This document shows, piece by piece, positions 26,722 through 37,798 of a stretch of DNA of 64,000 bases. The stretch is taken from positions 1,488,001 through 1,552,000 of the forward strand of contig NZ_CP041046.1 in NCBI RefSeq assembly GCF_006385595.1, written 5' to 3'. The position numbers were made by a program, and so were the translations under genes. The DNA comes from Luteibacter pinisoli (lineage in GTDB: Bacteria > Pseudomonadota > Gammaproteobacteria > Xanthomonadales > Rhodanobacteraceae). The notes beneath the pieces were generated by a model. The model was not told the origin of the DNA, searched no databases, and saw only the letters and a list, made by a program, of their open reading frames with translations. Every line of letters starts with the position of its first letter. The stretch's first letter is position 1.

Positions 26722-27159
26722 ATGCAGCGACGCACGGCCCTGGTCACCTTACTCCTGATCGCCCTCATGGGGCTGGTCGGATGCCATCGCACGCCGGACG
26801 ACGAGCAGGTACGCAAGGCGATTGCCGCGGCCGCCCAAGGGGCCGAGGCGGGCAGTGGCAGCGACACCGTGGCGGCCCTTGCGGACGACTTCGACGGCAA
26901 TACCGGCGAGTTCAACCGGCAGGCGGTGGCCAACCTCGTGCGGGTGTTCGCGCTACGCGGGCAGAAGGTGCACGTGCTGCTGGGCCCGGTATCGGTGGAC
27001 AAGCGTGGCGAACGGCAGGTGGCCACGTTCACGGTGACCCTGGCGGCGGGGTCGGGCGTGCTGCCCGACAACGCGGGGGCGTACCAGGTGGAGACCGGCT
27101 GGCGAAAGGACGGCAGCGAGTGGCGGTGCTTTACCGCCACATGGAAGCGCGCCCTGTAA
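26722..27159 (+). CDS. Putative lipoprotein of unknown function
   Basis: 145 residues. A signal with lipobox LVGC (Cys21, in ALMGLVGCHR) makes it a lipoprotein with a His-Arg after the cysteine. The mature part is a small alpha/beta domain with a central VHVLLGPVSVDKRGERQVATFTVTLAAG and a C-terminal WRKDGSEWRCFTATW, resembling NTF2-like or SnoaL-like folds. It is divergent from fadD and convergent with acnA. No family assigned. Confidence 0.8.
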   Translation: MQRRTALVTLLLIALMGLVGCHRTPDDEQVRKAIAAAAQGAEAGSGSDTVAALADDFDGNTGEFNRQAVANLVRVFALRGQKVHVLLGPVSVDKRGERQVATFTVTLAAGSGVLPDNAGAYQVETGWRKDGSEWRCFTATWKRAL

Positions 27160-27164
27160 AAGCG

Positions 27165-27199
27165 ACCCCAAAAAAGAAGGCCCGGTTTCCCGGGCCTTC
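27165..27199 (-). terminator. Terminator of acnA
   Basis: GAAGGCCCGG and CCGGGCCTTC enclose a 4-base loop (TTTC on the plus strand). On the minus strand the stem is followed by TTTTTTGGGG, directly after the acnA stop. It may also serve the convergent lipoprotein gene. Confidence 0.8.
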
Positions 27200-27204
27200 G
27201 TTCC

Positions 27205-29949
<2,745 letters not shown>

Positions 29950-30137
29950 GCTGTACTCCTGGCGTGGCTTGCTTAGCTGGGGAGGCCTGGCGGCCCGTGG
30001 GGGCGCGCCAAAGCGTCGATTATCGCGCAGTCTGGTGTCCGTATGCGACCGCCGTGAGACCTTCGGTCCGTTAGAATGGCCCGCTCGTGGCGCTGGCCGC
30101 GCGATTTCGGCGGTCAAAAGGATGAGGGCGGCGGTGG

Positions 30138-31100
30138 ATGGGCACAAACGCATTTGATGGCACGCAGCGTTCGATGATTTCGATGGCCCTGTCATCGGTG
30201 TCGCTGCGTGACCTTGCCCTGGTCCAGGCCGTGGCCCGTGAAGGCAGCTTCACCAGCGCAGCCCGCGCCATGTACATCAGCCCCTCGGGCCTCTCGCACC
30301 AGGTGCAGAAGGTGGAGCAGGCGCTGGGCATGCCCCTGTTCGAGCGCGGCGGCCGCCGCGTGGCGCCGACCGCCGGCGGGCAGCGATTGCTGGGCTATAT
30401 CGAAGCCGTGCTGGGCGCGGCGGAGCATCTCGAGCACGCGGCACGGGCCGGGGATATCGCCTTCGGCGGTGAGCTGCGGCTGGGCGTGCCCTCCACGCTG
30501 GGTCCGTACCTGCTGCCCCATGTGATTGAGCCATTCCCGCAGCGCTTTCCCGAAGCGCGCCTGACGATTTCCGAGGGCAAGCCGCGCGGCCTGCTGCGCC
30601 GGCTGGCCGAAGGTGAGCTGGATGCGGTGCTGGCGCCGCCCAGCGCGACCGTGAACGGGCTGGATTCGACGGCCCTGTTCTTCGAGCCCTACGAACTGAT
30701 GCTGCACAAGGCGCACCCGCTGGCGGGCCAGCACCAGGTGGCCCTGACCGACCTGGACGCCTCGGATGCCACCCTGATGGCGGAAAGCCACGGCAATGGG
30801 GTGTCCGACCTGGGCATGCCGGGTGCGGCGCGGCCGGAGCGCATCCAGGATCTTTCGATCGAAAGCCTGGCCACGCTGGTGGCGCTGCGTGGCGGCTATA
30901 CCCTGGTGCCGATCCTGGCCCACGATCGCCTGCAGTCGATTCCGAACGTGGTGCTGGCCGGCGTGGAGGGTGCCCGCCCGGGCCGGCATATCGCCCTTTA
31001 CTGGCGCAGTGCCTCGCCCTGGCGCGACGACCTGACGGGCTTTGCGGCGTTGCTGCGCACGCTGGCCGGCACGATTCCGGGCCTGGACGCGGCGACCTGA
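30138..31100 (+). CDS. LysR-family transcriptional regulator (OxyR-like class)
   Basis: 320 residues from ATG 30138, or 305 from ATG 30183 (MALSSVSLRDLALVQ), the more typical LysR start. N-terminal winged helix SFTSAARAMYISPSGLSHQVQKVEQALG, then a periplasmic-binding-like effector domain (about 105-310). The second half resembles OxyR, but no OxyR-type redox cysteine is visible; the sequence has no cysteine at all. Its divergent position makes acnA the obvious candidate target. Confidence 0.88.
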   Translation: MGTNAFDGTQRSMISMALSSVSLRDLALVQAVAREGSFTSAARAMYISPSGLSHQVQKVEQALGMPLFERGGRRVAPTAGGQRLLGYIEAVLGAAEHLEHAARAGDIAFGGELRLGVPSTLGPYLLPHVIEPFPQRFPEARLTISEGKPRGLLRRLAEGELDAVLAPPSATVNGLDSTALFFEPYELMLHKAHPLAGQHQVALTDLDASDATLMAESHGNGVSDLGMPGAARPERIQDLSIESLATLVALRGGYTLVPILAHDRLQSIPNVVLAGVEGARPGRHIALYWRSASPWRDDLTGFAALLRTLAGTIPGLDAAT

Positions 31101-31114
31101 GCTAGTCGAGCTGA

Positions 31115-31741
31115 CTAAAACCCGTTGTCGAGGGTGGACCCGGTGAGCAGGCCACGCGCCAGCATGGCGCACTGCTTGCCCTGGAACAGCATGTGCCACT
31201 GGCGGCCACCCAGCTGGTGCCACAGCACCGCCGAGCGCACCGAGGCCAGCAGGCACGCGCGGACCCGGTCCACGTTGGCCTTCTGCTGCAACTGGGTCGG
31301 GTTGCCGGTGACCATCACGCGTGGCTTCAGCGTGGACAGCGTGGTGGCGTAGAGCTCGGCCAGCCGCGCGGCGACGTTGGGGTGGTTGAGGCCGAAATGC
31401 TCCACCTGGCGCTGGGCGGCGACGATGCCCTCATGCAGCCGGTCGAGCAGGGCGCGGTTGCGCGAGAGCGAGCGCTCCAGGCGGAGCACCGTCACGCCCA
31501 TGCGCATGACCGCCACGTCGCGGGTCTTCTCTTCAAACTGGTTCACCAGCGTGCGCAAGCCACGGCGCACGCCGGCCACGTTGCCGTACACGCCGGCCAC
31601 CGAATCGGCATCGATGCGGAACACGCTGGCGAGGCTGGCCTCGTAGGCCGCGTCGTCGCAGCGGCCTCCGTTGGCCAGCTGCTGGGCCAGGGCAACACCC
31701 TGGAAGACCCCGGCCAGGGCCAGGACGCGCTCTTCATTCAT
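31115..31741 (-). CDS. hflD: HflD, high-frequency lysogenisation protein homologue
   Basis: 208 residues, all-helical, with the family start VLALAGVFQGVALAQQLA and NHPNVAARLAELYATTLSTLKPRVMV. In E. coli HflD is a peripheral inner-membrane protein that sequesters lambda CII; its normal cellular role is not clear. It lies 24 bases after mnmA, the same gene order as in E. coli (nudJ-mnmA-hflD). Confidence 0.92.
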   Translation of the reverse strand: MNEERVLALAGVFQGVALAQQLANGGRCDDAAYEASLASVFRIDADSVAGVYGNVAGVRRGLRTLVNQFEEKTRDVAVMRMGVTVLRLERSLSRNRALLDRLHEGIVAAQRQVEHFGLNHPNVAARLAELYATTLSTLKPRVMVTGNPTQLQQKANVDRVRACLLASVRSAVLWHQLGGRQWHMLFQGKQCAMLARGLLTGSTLDNGF

Positions 31742-31765
31742 GGATACAGCTCGGGGGTAAGGGGG

Positions 31766-32860
31766 TCATGCAAGGCCGCCATAGGCCGCGTCGGTGCTGG
31801 CGATCACGGCGCCGCCAAGGCAGGCCTCGCCGTCGTACAGCACCACGGACTGGCCGGGGGTGACGGCGCGCTGGGGGTCGTCGAAGGTGATATGCAGGGT
31901 ATCGCCGCGGACCTCCACCGCGCAGGCCTGGTCGGCCTGGCGATAGCGGGTCTTCGCGGTGCAGCGGAACGACAGGGCCGGGGGCTCGCCCGCCACCCAG
32001 GTGGCATCGGTGGCGACCAGCCGGGTGGACTGCAGCCAGCGGTTCTCGCCGCCCTGCGCCACCACCAGGGTGTTCGAGGCCACGTCCTTGCCCACCACGT
32101 ACCACGGCTCGTTGGGCGCATCCGCCCGGCCGCCAATGCCCAGGCCGTTGCGCTGGCCCAGCGTGTAATACATCACGCCCTGGTGCTCGCCGACGGCGCG
32201 GCCGTCGGGATCGACCATGCGACCGGGCTTCGCCGGGAGGTACTGGGCCAGGAAGGCGCGGAAATCGCGCTCGCCGATGAAGCAGATGCCGGTGGAGTCC
32301 TTCTTGGCCGCCGTGGGCAGGGCGGCCTCGCGGGCCATCTCGCGCACGGCCGGCTTCTCGATCTCACCCACCGGGAACAGCGTGGCCGAGAGCTGTCGCT
32401 GGCCCAGGGCGTGCAGGAAGTAGGTCTGGTCCTTCGCCGCATCCACGGCCCGGAGCAGGCGGTAGCGCCCCTCGTGGAAATCCACCCGTGCGTAGTGGCC
32501 CGTCGCGATCTTCTCCGCGCCGAGGGCCTGGGCATGGTCCAGGAAGGTCTTGAACTTGATTTCGCGGTTGCACAGCACGTCCGGGTTCGGCGTGCGGCCC
32601 GCCGCGTATTCGGCCAGGAAGTGGGCGAACACGCCGTCCCAGTACTCGCCGGCGAAGTTGCGGGCGTGGAACGGGATGCCCAGGCGGCCGCAGACCGCCA
32701 CGGCGTCGCGGCGGTCGTCGTCGGTGGTGCAGGGGCCGGAGCGGTCGTCCTCCTCCCAGTTCTGCATGAACATGCCTTCCACCTCGTGGCCGGCCTGCTG
32801 CAGGAGGATGGCGGCGACCGAGGAGTCCACGCCGCCGGAGACGCCGAGGATCACTTTCAT
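31766..32860 (-). CDS. mnmA: tRNA 2-thiouridylase MnmA
   Basis: 364 residues from ATG at 32860. It thiolates U34 of Lys, Glu and Gln tRNAs using sulfur relayed by Tus proteins. PP-loop ILGVSGGVDSSVAA near the N-terminus, GMFMQNW, catalytic cysteines in NPDVLCNREIKF and STGICFIGERDF, and a C-terminal beta-barrel. Its start overlaps the nudJ stop by 4 bases. Confidence 0.96.
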   Translation of the reverse strand: MKVILGVSGGVDSSVAAILLQQAGHEVEGMFMQNWEEDDRSGPCTTDDDRRDAVAVCGRLGIPFHARNFAGEYWDGVFAHFLAEYAAGRTPNPDVLCNREIKFKTFLDHAQALGAEKIATGHYARVDFHEGRYRLLRAVDAAKDQTYFLHALGQRQLSATLFPVGEIEKPAVREMAREAALPTAAKKDSTGICFIGERDFRAFLAQYLPAKPGRMVDPDGRAVGEHQGVMYYTLGQRNGLGIGGRADAPNEPWYVVGKDVASNTLVVAQGGENRWLQSTRLVATDATWVAGEPPALSFRCTAKTRYRQADQACAVEVRGDTLHITFDDPQRAVTPGQSVVLYDGEACLGGAVIASTDAAYGGLA

Positions 32861-33384
32861 ACCGCAGGAACCTGCGGCAGGAGGCTGGCGACGGCGTCCA
32901 GGGGATAGCGGCGACCATCCAGCCAGGCGTCGATGGCGTCCAGGATCAGCGGGCTGCGCAGGCGCGCGCCCAGGGCCTCGATCTCGTCGCGGCGCAGCCA
33001 CAGGGCCCGGCGGATGCCGGTATCCAGCCCGCGGGCGGCATCATGGGCCACGGAGTGGCCGCTGAAGGCGAAGCGCAGCACCTGCTCGCCGTGCTCGTGG
33101 CTCGTCCATTGCCAGACGCCGAGGAAGGCGTCGAGCACCACGGTGTGTCCGGTTTCCTCCAGCGCCTCGCGTACGGCGGCCGCCTGCAGGGTCTCACCCG
33201 GGTCCAGGTGGCCGGCCGGCTGGTTGTACGCCAGCTCGCCAAAAACCTCTTCTTCGACCATGAGGTAGCGGTCGCCGGCCGCGACGACGCATGCCACGGT
33301 CACACGGGGGCACCACACGTTTTCGGCCGGGGCGTCGGTCTGGGTCATCTGACAAATGGGAGGGGTGGCTCTGGAAAAAGACAT
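32857..33384 (-). CDS. nudJ: Nudix phosphohydrolase, NudJ-type
   Basis: 175 residues from ATG 33384, or 163 from ATG 33348 (MTQTDAPAENVW), which is nearer the family start. The Nudix box is complete: GHLDPGETLQ to REALEETGHTV. NudJ-type enzymes act on nucleoside phosphates and thiamin pyrophosphate precursors. Position immediately upstream of mnmA matches E. coli nudJ. Confidence 0.88.
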   Translation of the reverse strand: MSFSRATPPICQMTQTDAPAENVWCPRVTVACVVAAGDRYLMVEEEVFGELAYNQPAGHLDPGETLQAAAVREALEETGHTVVLDAFLGVWQWTSHEHGEQVLRFAFSGHSVAHDAARGLDTGIRRALWLRRDEIEALGARLRSPLILDAIDAWLDGRRYPLDAVASLLPQVPAV

Positions 33385-33433
33385 ATTGTGCCATCACCTG
33401 TGGAAATCGACCCCGAAAGGGCTCGAAATCCGG

Positions 33434-33443
33434 TGTATATAAT
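33434..33443 (+). promoter_or_regulatory. Probable -10 region of clpS
   Basis: TGTATATAAT contains a perfect TATAAT at 33438-33443, 28 bases before the clpS ATG. No good -35 stands 17 bases upstream (GAAAGG), so it may act with an upstream TG or an activator. Confidence 0.4.
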
Positions 33444-33471
33444 CGAATCGCGTACCGAAGGTTCTTAATTA

Positions 33472-33804
33472 ATGTCCCAGGAACACGAACACGATCAGGA
33501 AAGCGAGCGCGGACACGGCCTGGCGATCGAAACGGCTCGGCCGGAAACGGCGAAGCCGCCCCTGTTCCAGGTTGTCCTGCTGAACGACGACTTCACACCG
33601 ATGGATTTTGTGGTTGAGGTATTGCGTAGCTTCTTTGGCATGGATCAGGAGAGGGCGGTCCAGGTGATGCTCCACGTACACACAAGGGGGAAGGGCGTCT
33701 GCGGCGTGTTCACCCGCGAGGTGGCAGAAACGAAGGTGACCCAGGTAAACGAATACTCACGGTCCCATCAGCACCCGCTGTTGTGCACTATGGAAAAGAT
33801 GTAG
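33472..33804 (+). CDS. clpS: ClpS, adaptor of ClpAP
   Basis: 110 residues: a flexible acidic N-terminal part (1-30), then the folded domain with FQVVLLNDDFTPMDFVVEVL (N-degron pocket residues Asn-Asp-Asp and Met) and MLHVHTRGKGVCGVFTREVAETKV. It delivers N-end-rule substrates to ClpA. clpA begins 78 bases downstream. Confidence 0.97.
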   Translation: MSQEHEHDQESERGHGLAIETARPETAKPPLFQVVLLNDDFTPMDFVVEVLRSFFGMDQERAVQVMLHVHTRGKGVCGVFTREVAETKVTQVNEYSRSHQHPLLCTMEKM

Positions 33805-33882
33805 CCGATGCCCCATCTGGAGTTCATGCGGCACTAACAAGGGCAATGACCCCGCCGCCCACAGCTATCGGAGACGGTCCGT

Positions 33883-36150
33883 ATGTTCAGCAAGGATCTC
33901 GAAGTCACCATTGGGCACTGCTATAAGCAGGCCCGGGAGCAGCGCCACGAGTTCATGACCGTGGAGCATCTCCTGCTCGCCCTGACGGAAAACAGCTCTG
34001 CCCTCGCCGCCCTGCGGGCCTGCGGCGTGGATTTGCCCCGCCTCGCGGCGGATCTCCAGCGGATCATCGCGGAGACGGTACCGGTGCTCCCGGCCGGTGA
34101 CGAGCGCGACACCCAGCCCACGCTGGGCTTCCAGCGCGTGCTCCAGCGCGCCGTGTACCACGTGCAGTCCTCCGGCCGGAAGGAAGTCACCGGGGCCAAC
34201 GTCCTGGTCGCCATCTTCGGCGAAAAGGACAGCCACGCCGTGTATTTCCTGCACCAGCAGGAGATCACCCGCCTGGACGTGGTGAACTACATCTCGCACG
34301 GCATCGCCAAGATCTCCGACGAGTCCGCCGCGGCGCCCTCCAGCGCCGAGCGTGACGGCGAGGACGGTGGCGAAGGCAAGGGCAACCCGCTCAGCGAATA
34401 CGCCAGCAACCTCAACGAACTGGCTGTCCAGGGCAAGATCGACCCCCTGATCGGCCGCCAGGACGAAGTGGAGCGCACCATCCAGGTGCTCTGCCGCCGG
34501 CGCAAGAACAACCCGCTCTACGTCGGTGAGGCCGGCGTGGGCAAGACGGCCCTGGCCGAGGGCCTGGCCAAGCGCATCGTCGAGGGCGAGGTGCCCGAGG
34601 TGCTCGAAGACTGCACCATCTGGTCGCTCGACCTGGGTGCCCTCGTGGCCGGCACGAAGTACCGTGGCGACTTCGAAAAGCGCCTGAAGGCGGTGATTGG
34701 CCAGCTCAAGAAGCAGCCCAATGCCATCCTGTTCATCGACGAGATCCACACCATCATCGGTGCGGGCTCGGCGTCGGGCGGCACCATGGACGCCTCGAAC
34801 CTGATCAAGCCCATGCTGGCCTCCGGCGAGCTGCGCTGCATCGGTTCCACCACGTTCCAGGAATTCCGCGGCATCTTCGAGAAGGACCGTGCCCTGGCGC
34901 GTCGCTTCCAGAAGATCGACGTGGTCGAGCCCACCGTGGCCGATTCCATCGAGATCCTGAAGGGCCTGAAGTCGCGCTTCGAAGAGCATCACTCGGTGGA
35001 ATACACCGGTGAAGCCTTGCGGGCGGCGGTGGACCTGTCGGTCAAGCACATCCCCGACCGCCTGCTGCCGGACAAGGCCATCGACGTGATCGACGAGGCC
35101 GGCGCCCGCCAGCGCCTGCTGCCGGAAGACGAGCGGACCGGCAAGGTCGACGTCGCCGAAATCGAATACATCGTGGCCAAGATGGCACGCATCCCGGCCA
35201 AGCAGGTGTCGGCGTCGGATCGCGACGTCCTGCGTAACCTGGAGCGCAACCTCAAGATGGTGGTGTTCGGCCAGGACGGTGCGATCGAAGCACTGGCCTC
35301 GTCGATCAAGATGGCCCGTTCCGGCCTGGGCGATCCGTCCAAGCCGATCGGCAGCTTCCTGCTCGCCGGCCCCACGGGCGTCGGCAAGACGGAAGTGACC
35401 CGCCAGCTTGCCATGCAGCTGGGTATCGAGATGGTCCGCTTCGACATGTCCGAGTACATGGAAGCGCATTCGGTCTCGCGCCTGGTCGGTGCACCCCCGG
35501 GCTACGTCGGCTTCGACCAGGGTGGCCTGCTCACCGAGCAGATCACCAAGCACCCGCACTGCGTGCTGTTGCTGGATGAAATCGAGAAGGCGCATCCGGA
35601 TGTGTACAACATCCTGCTGCAGGTGATGGACCGCGGCGTGCTGACCGATACCAACGGCCGCGAGGCGAACTTCAAGAACGTCATCGTGGTCATGACGACG
35701 AACGCTGGCGCCCAGCTGGCGTCGCGTCGCGGCATCGGCTTCGTGAAGCAGAACCACTCGCCGGACGCCATGGAAACCATCCGTCGGATGTTCACCCCGG
35801 AGTTCCGCAACCGTCTGGACGCGGTCATCCAGTTCAACGCGCTGGACTTCGAGCACATCCTGCGCGTAGTCGACAAGTTCCTCATCGAGCTGGAAGCCCA
35901 GCTCGCGGAGAAGAAGGTCAGCGTGGATGTCACGCCGGAGGCCCGCCGCTGGTTGGCCGAGCACGGGTTCGACCCGCAGATGGGTGCGCGTCCGATGGCT
36001 CGCGTCATCCAGGACAAGGTCAAGCGCGCCCTGGCCGACGAGCTGCTGTTCGGCAAGCTCGCCGAAGGCGGCAAGGTCACCCTGTCGGTGGCTGGCGACG
36101 AGCTCCACGTGGAAACCGAGTCGGCTGAGCCGGCCACGGTCGAGGCCTGA
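33883..36150 (+). CDS. clpA: ATP-dependent Clp protease ATP-binding subunit ClpA
   Basis: 755 residues. The Clp-N repeat domain (1-145) is followed by an acidic linker and two AAA+ modules: Walker A GEAGVGKT in D1 and GPTGVGKTE in D2, with Walker B LFIDEIHTII and LLLDEIEKAH. It unfolds substrates and feeds them to ClpP. clpP is not in this window. A strong hairpin follows the stop. Confidence 0.97.
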   Translation: MFSKDLEVTIGHCYKQAREQRHEFMTVEHLLLALTENSSALAALRACGVDLPRLAADLQRIIAETVPVLPAGDERDTQPTLGFQRVLQRAVYHVQSSGRKEVTGANVLVAIFGEKDSHAVYFLHQQEITRLDVVNYISHGIAKISDESAAAPSSAERDGEDGGEGKGNPLSEYASNLNELAVQGKIDPLIGRQDEVERTIQVLCRRRKNNPLYVGEAGVGKTALAEGLAKRIVEGEVPEVLEDCTIWSLDLGALVAGTKYRGDFEKRLKAVIGQLKKQPNAILFIDEIHTIIGAGSASGGTMDASNLIKPMLASGELRCIGSTTFQEFRGIFEKDRALARRFQKIDVVEPTVADSIEILKGLKSRFEEHHSVEYTGEALRAAVDLSVKHIPDRLLPDKAIDVIDEAGARQRLLPEDERTGKVDVAEIEYIVAKMARIPAKQVSASDRDVLRNLERNLKMVVFGQDGAIEALASSIKMARSGLGDPSKPIGSFLLAGPTGVGKTEVTRQLAMQLGIEMVRFDMSEYMEAHSVSRLVGAPPGYVGFDQGGLLTEQITKHPHCVLLLDEIEKAHPDVYNILLQVMDRGVLTDTNGREANFKNVIVVMTTNAGAQLASRRGIGFVKQNHSPDAMETIRRMFTPEFRNRLDAVIQFNALDFEHILRVVDKFLIELEAQLAEKKVSVDVTPEARRWLAEHGFDPQMGARPMARVIQDKVKRALADELLFGKLAEGGKVTLSVAGDELHVETESAEPATVEA

Positions 36151-36159
36151 TCAAGGCAC

Positions 36160-36179
36160 GGCCCACCTTCGGGTGGGCC
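36160..36179 (+). terminator. Hairpin after clpA
   Basis: GGCCCACC-TTCG-GGTGGGCC, 9 bases after the clpA stop. The UUCG loop gives a very stable hairpin; only two T residues follow closely, so it may protect the mRNA end while the next palindrome terminates. Confidence 0.55.
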
Positions 36180-36203
36180 GGTGTTCCACCAGATCGTACG
36201 CAA

Positions 36204-36237
36204 CAAAAAAGCCGCGGATATCCGCGGCTTTTCTTTT
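36204..36237. terminator. Bidirectional terminator between clpA and infA
   Basis: An 18-base perfect palindrome, GCCGCGGATATCCGCGGC (36211-36228), flanked by AAAAAA on the left and TTTTCTTTT on the right, thus terminating the convergent clpA and infA transcripts. Confidence 0.85.
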
Positions 36238-36262
36238 ACCGGTGGAGCAGCGCAGCGTGCGC

Positions 36263-36481
36263 TTACTTCATGCGGTAGGTGATACGGCCCTTGGTCAGGT
36301 CGTACGGGGTCATCTCGACCTTCACCTTGTCACCGGTGAGGATGCGGATGTAATGCTTGCGCATACGGCCGGAGATGTGGGCAGTAATGACGTGCCCGTT
36401 CTCGAGCTGCACGCGGAACATGGTATTGGGCAGGGTCTCCTGGACCGTGCCTTCCATTTCGATGACGTCGTCTTTTGCCAT
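36263..36481 (-). CDS. infA: Translation initiation factor IF-1
   Basis: 72 residues, the exact usual length, a single S1/OB-fold domain: MAKDDVIEMEGTVQETLPN to GRITYRMK. IF-1 binds the ribosomal A site during initiation. The clpA-infA neighbourhood is shared with E. coli. Confidence 0.98.
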   Translation of the reverse strand: MAKDDVIEMEGTVQETLPNTMFRVQLENGHVITAHISGRMRKHYIRILTGDKVKVEMTPYDLTKGRITYRMK

Positions 36482-36567
36482 GTGTTCCGGGTCGGATAAG
36501 TGGCCGGCGTGGCCGCAATAGTCCCCTATTATGCCATGCCGGGCCTCTCAAGGCCACCCGGGGCCGG

Positions 36568-36843
36568 TCAGGCGAAATACTTGTCCAGCTTCCCGCGGAT
36601 CTCGTCTTGGATCTTGCCCTTGAACGCCGACAGCAGCATGCCGAGCTCGGCGGTCACGTGGACATCGCGGTCGGTGACCGCAATCGCGCCTTTCACGCCC
36701 GAGCCGGAGAAGGCATACGCATCACCCTGCCAGGCGCCCTTGGTGCCGAACTTCTCGGCCATGCCCGCGGCCACCTTGTCCACGACGGCACGCGCCTCGG
36801 CGGCGGTCTTGCCGTGTTCCCGGCGGATATCGATCTTGGCCAT
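36568..36843 (-). CDS. Polyhydroxyalkanoic acid system family protein
   Basis: 91 residues, starting MAKIDIRREHGKTAAEARAVVDKVA and containing a central hydrophobic-glycine segment YAFSGSGVKGAIAVTDRDVHVTAELG. The pattern is that of the short PHA granule-region family found widely in gammaproteobacteria. No PHA synthase lies nearby, so its role here is open. Confidence 0.8.
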   Translation of the reverse strand: MAKIDIRREHGKTAAEARAVVDKVAAGMAEKFGTKGAWQGDAYAFSGSGVKGAIAVTDRDVHVTAELGMLLSAFKGKIQDEIRGKLDKYFA

Positions 36844-36969
36844 GAGGTACTCCCTGGGATGAAAGAGGGGGAGTCTACCAGCGGAGCCCGCTGAACCGCT
36901 CCGATGTCTTTGCGTTCAATGTGATACCGCACTCTGCTAAAGTCGCGTCGTCATCTGTCCGGTCCCTCC

Positions 36970-37737
36970 ATGCGCATCGAATTCGTCAGCTCGGCTCGCG
37001 GTGATTTCCACTGGTCCCGACCCGTGCTCACGATTGGCCGGGCCGAGGACAACGACCTCGTGGTTTCCGAGGTTCAGGTGGCGCCGCGCCACGTCACCAT
37101 CCATCGCGATCGCCGCGGGATGGTGCTGGAGGTGGCGGCCGGCGTCGGCCGCGTGTACGTCAATGCGCGCCCCGTCCGCGAGAAGGCGCTGCTGCGCCCG
37201 GGCGACAGCCTGTCGCTGGGCGACTGCCGGATGCTCATCCGCGACGACGATGACCTTGAGGCCCGCGAACTGCTCGAGCCCACGGATGCGCGCTGCATCG
37301 CCGCGCTGCGCCCGGTGGCCGGCCCGCTTTCCGGCCGCCTCGTCGCCATCGGCGACCGTCTCGAGCTCGGCGCCACCCATGGTGCGCTACCGCTGGAGCT
37401 GCCGGGCAACGATGCGGCCCTGCTCACCCTCGTGTGGGACGCCGACGAACTGATCCTCGATGCGTCGCGCGTGCCGGCCAGGCATGCCGTGCGGGTGAAC
37501 GGCGTGCGCACGGTGCGCGCGGCGTTGCAGCCCGGCGACCAGATCGGCCTCGCCACGCATCGCTTCATCCTCGAGGCACCCGGCTGGTCGGCGGAGCCCG
37601 TGGTGGTCGCACCCGAGCCGGAGCCGGAACCCGAGCCGGAAGACGCCAACGCCCCTCGCGGCGACGTCTGGTGGCTGATCGTCACCGCCGCGCTTCTCGC
37701 GCTCGGCATTGCCGTGGTGCTGTTCGCGCCGTTCTGA
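36970..37737 (+). CDS. FHA-domain protein with C-terminal membrane anchor
   Basis: 255 residues. A forkhead-associated domain (1-90) carries the phosphothreonine-pocket landmarks TIGRAEDNDLVV, RHVTIHRD and VYVNARPV. A second similar beta-rich segment follows (110-200, with VNGVRTVRAALQPGDQIGL). A Pro-Glu repeat (about 213-222) leads to one transmembrane helix, WWLIVTAALLALGIAVVLFA, at the C-terminus. It would be anchored with the domains in the cytoplasm, reading Ser/Thr phosphorylation. No kinase gene is nearby. Confidence 0.85.
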   Translation: MRIEFVSSARGDFHWSRPVLTIGRAEDNDLVVSEVQVAPRHVTIHRDRRGMVLEVAAGVGRVYVNARPVREKALLRPGDSLSLGDCRMLIRDDDDLEARELLEPTDARCIAALRPVAGPLSGRLVAIGDRLELGATHGALPLELPGNDAALLTLVWDADELILDASRVPARHAVRVNGVRTVRAALQPGDQIGLATHRFILEAPGWSAEPVVVAPEPEPEPEPEDANAPRGDVWWLIVTAALLALGIAVVLFAPF

Positions 37738-37798
37738 GCCCCCGTTTCGCCCGCATGCGGCGGCATAATGCCGGTTCACCCATGCGAGAGGACGACCC

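Noticed and set aside
26598..27140. N-terminal extension of fadD by 181 residues
   Set aside because: It lies opposite a convincing lipoprotein gene and has Arg/Ser-rich shadow composition.
29950..30195. N-terminal extension of acnA
   Set aside because: ATG 29949 has a good AGGAG and the proper family start; the extension overlaps the divergent LysR gene.
33865..36108. 747-codon minus-strand frame opposite clpA
   Set aside because: Mirror of clpA in a high-GC genome; His/Asp/Val-rich shadow without any domain.
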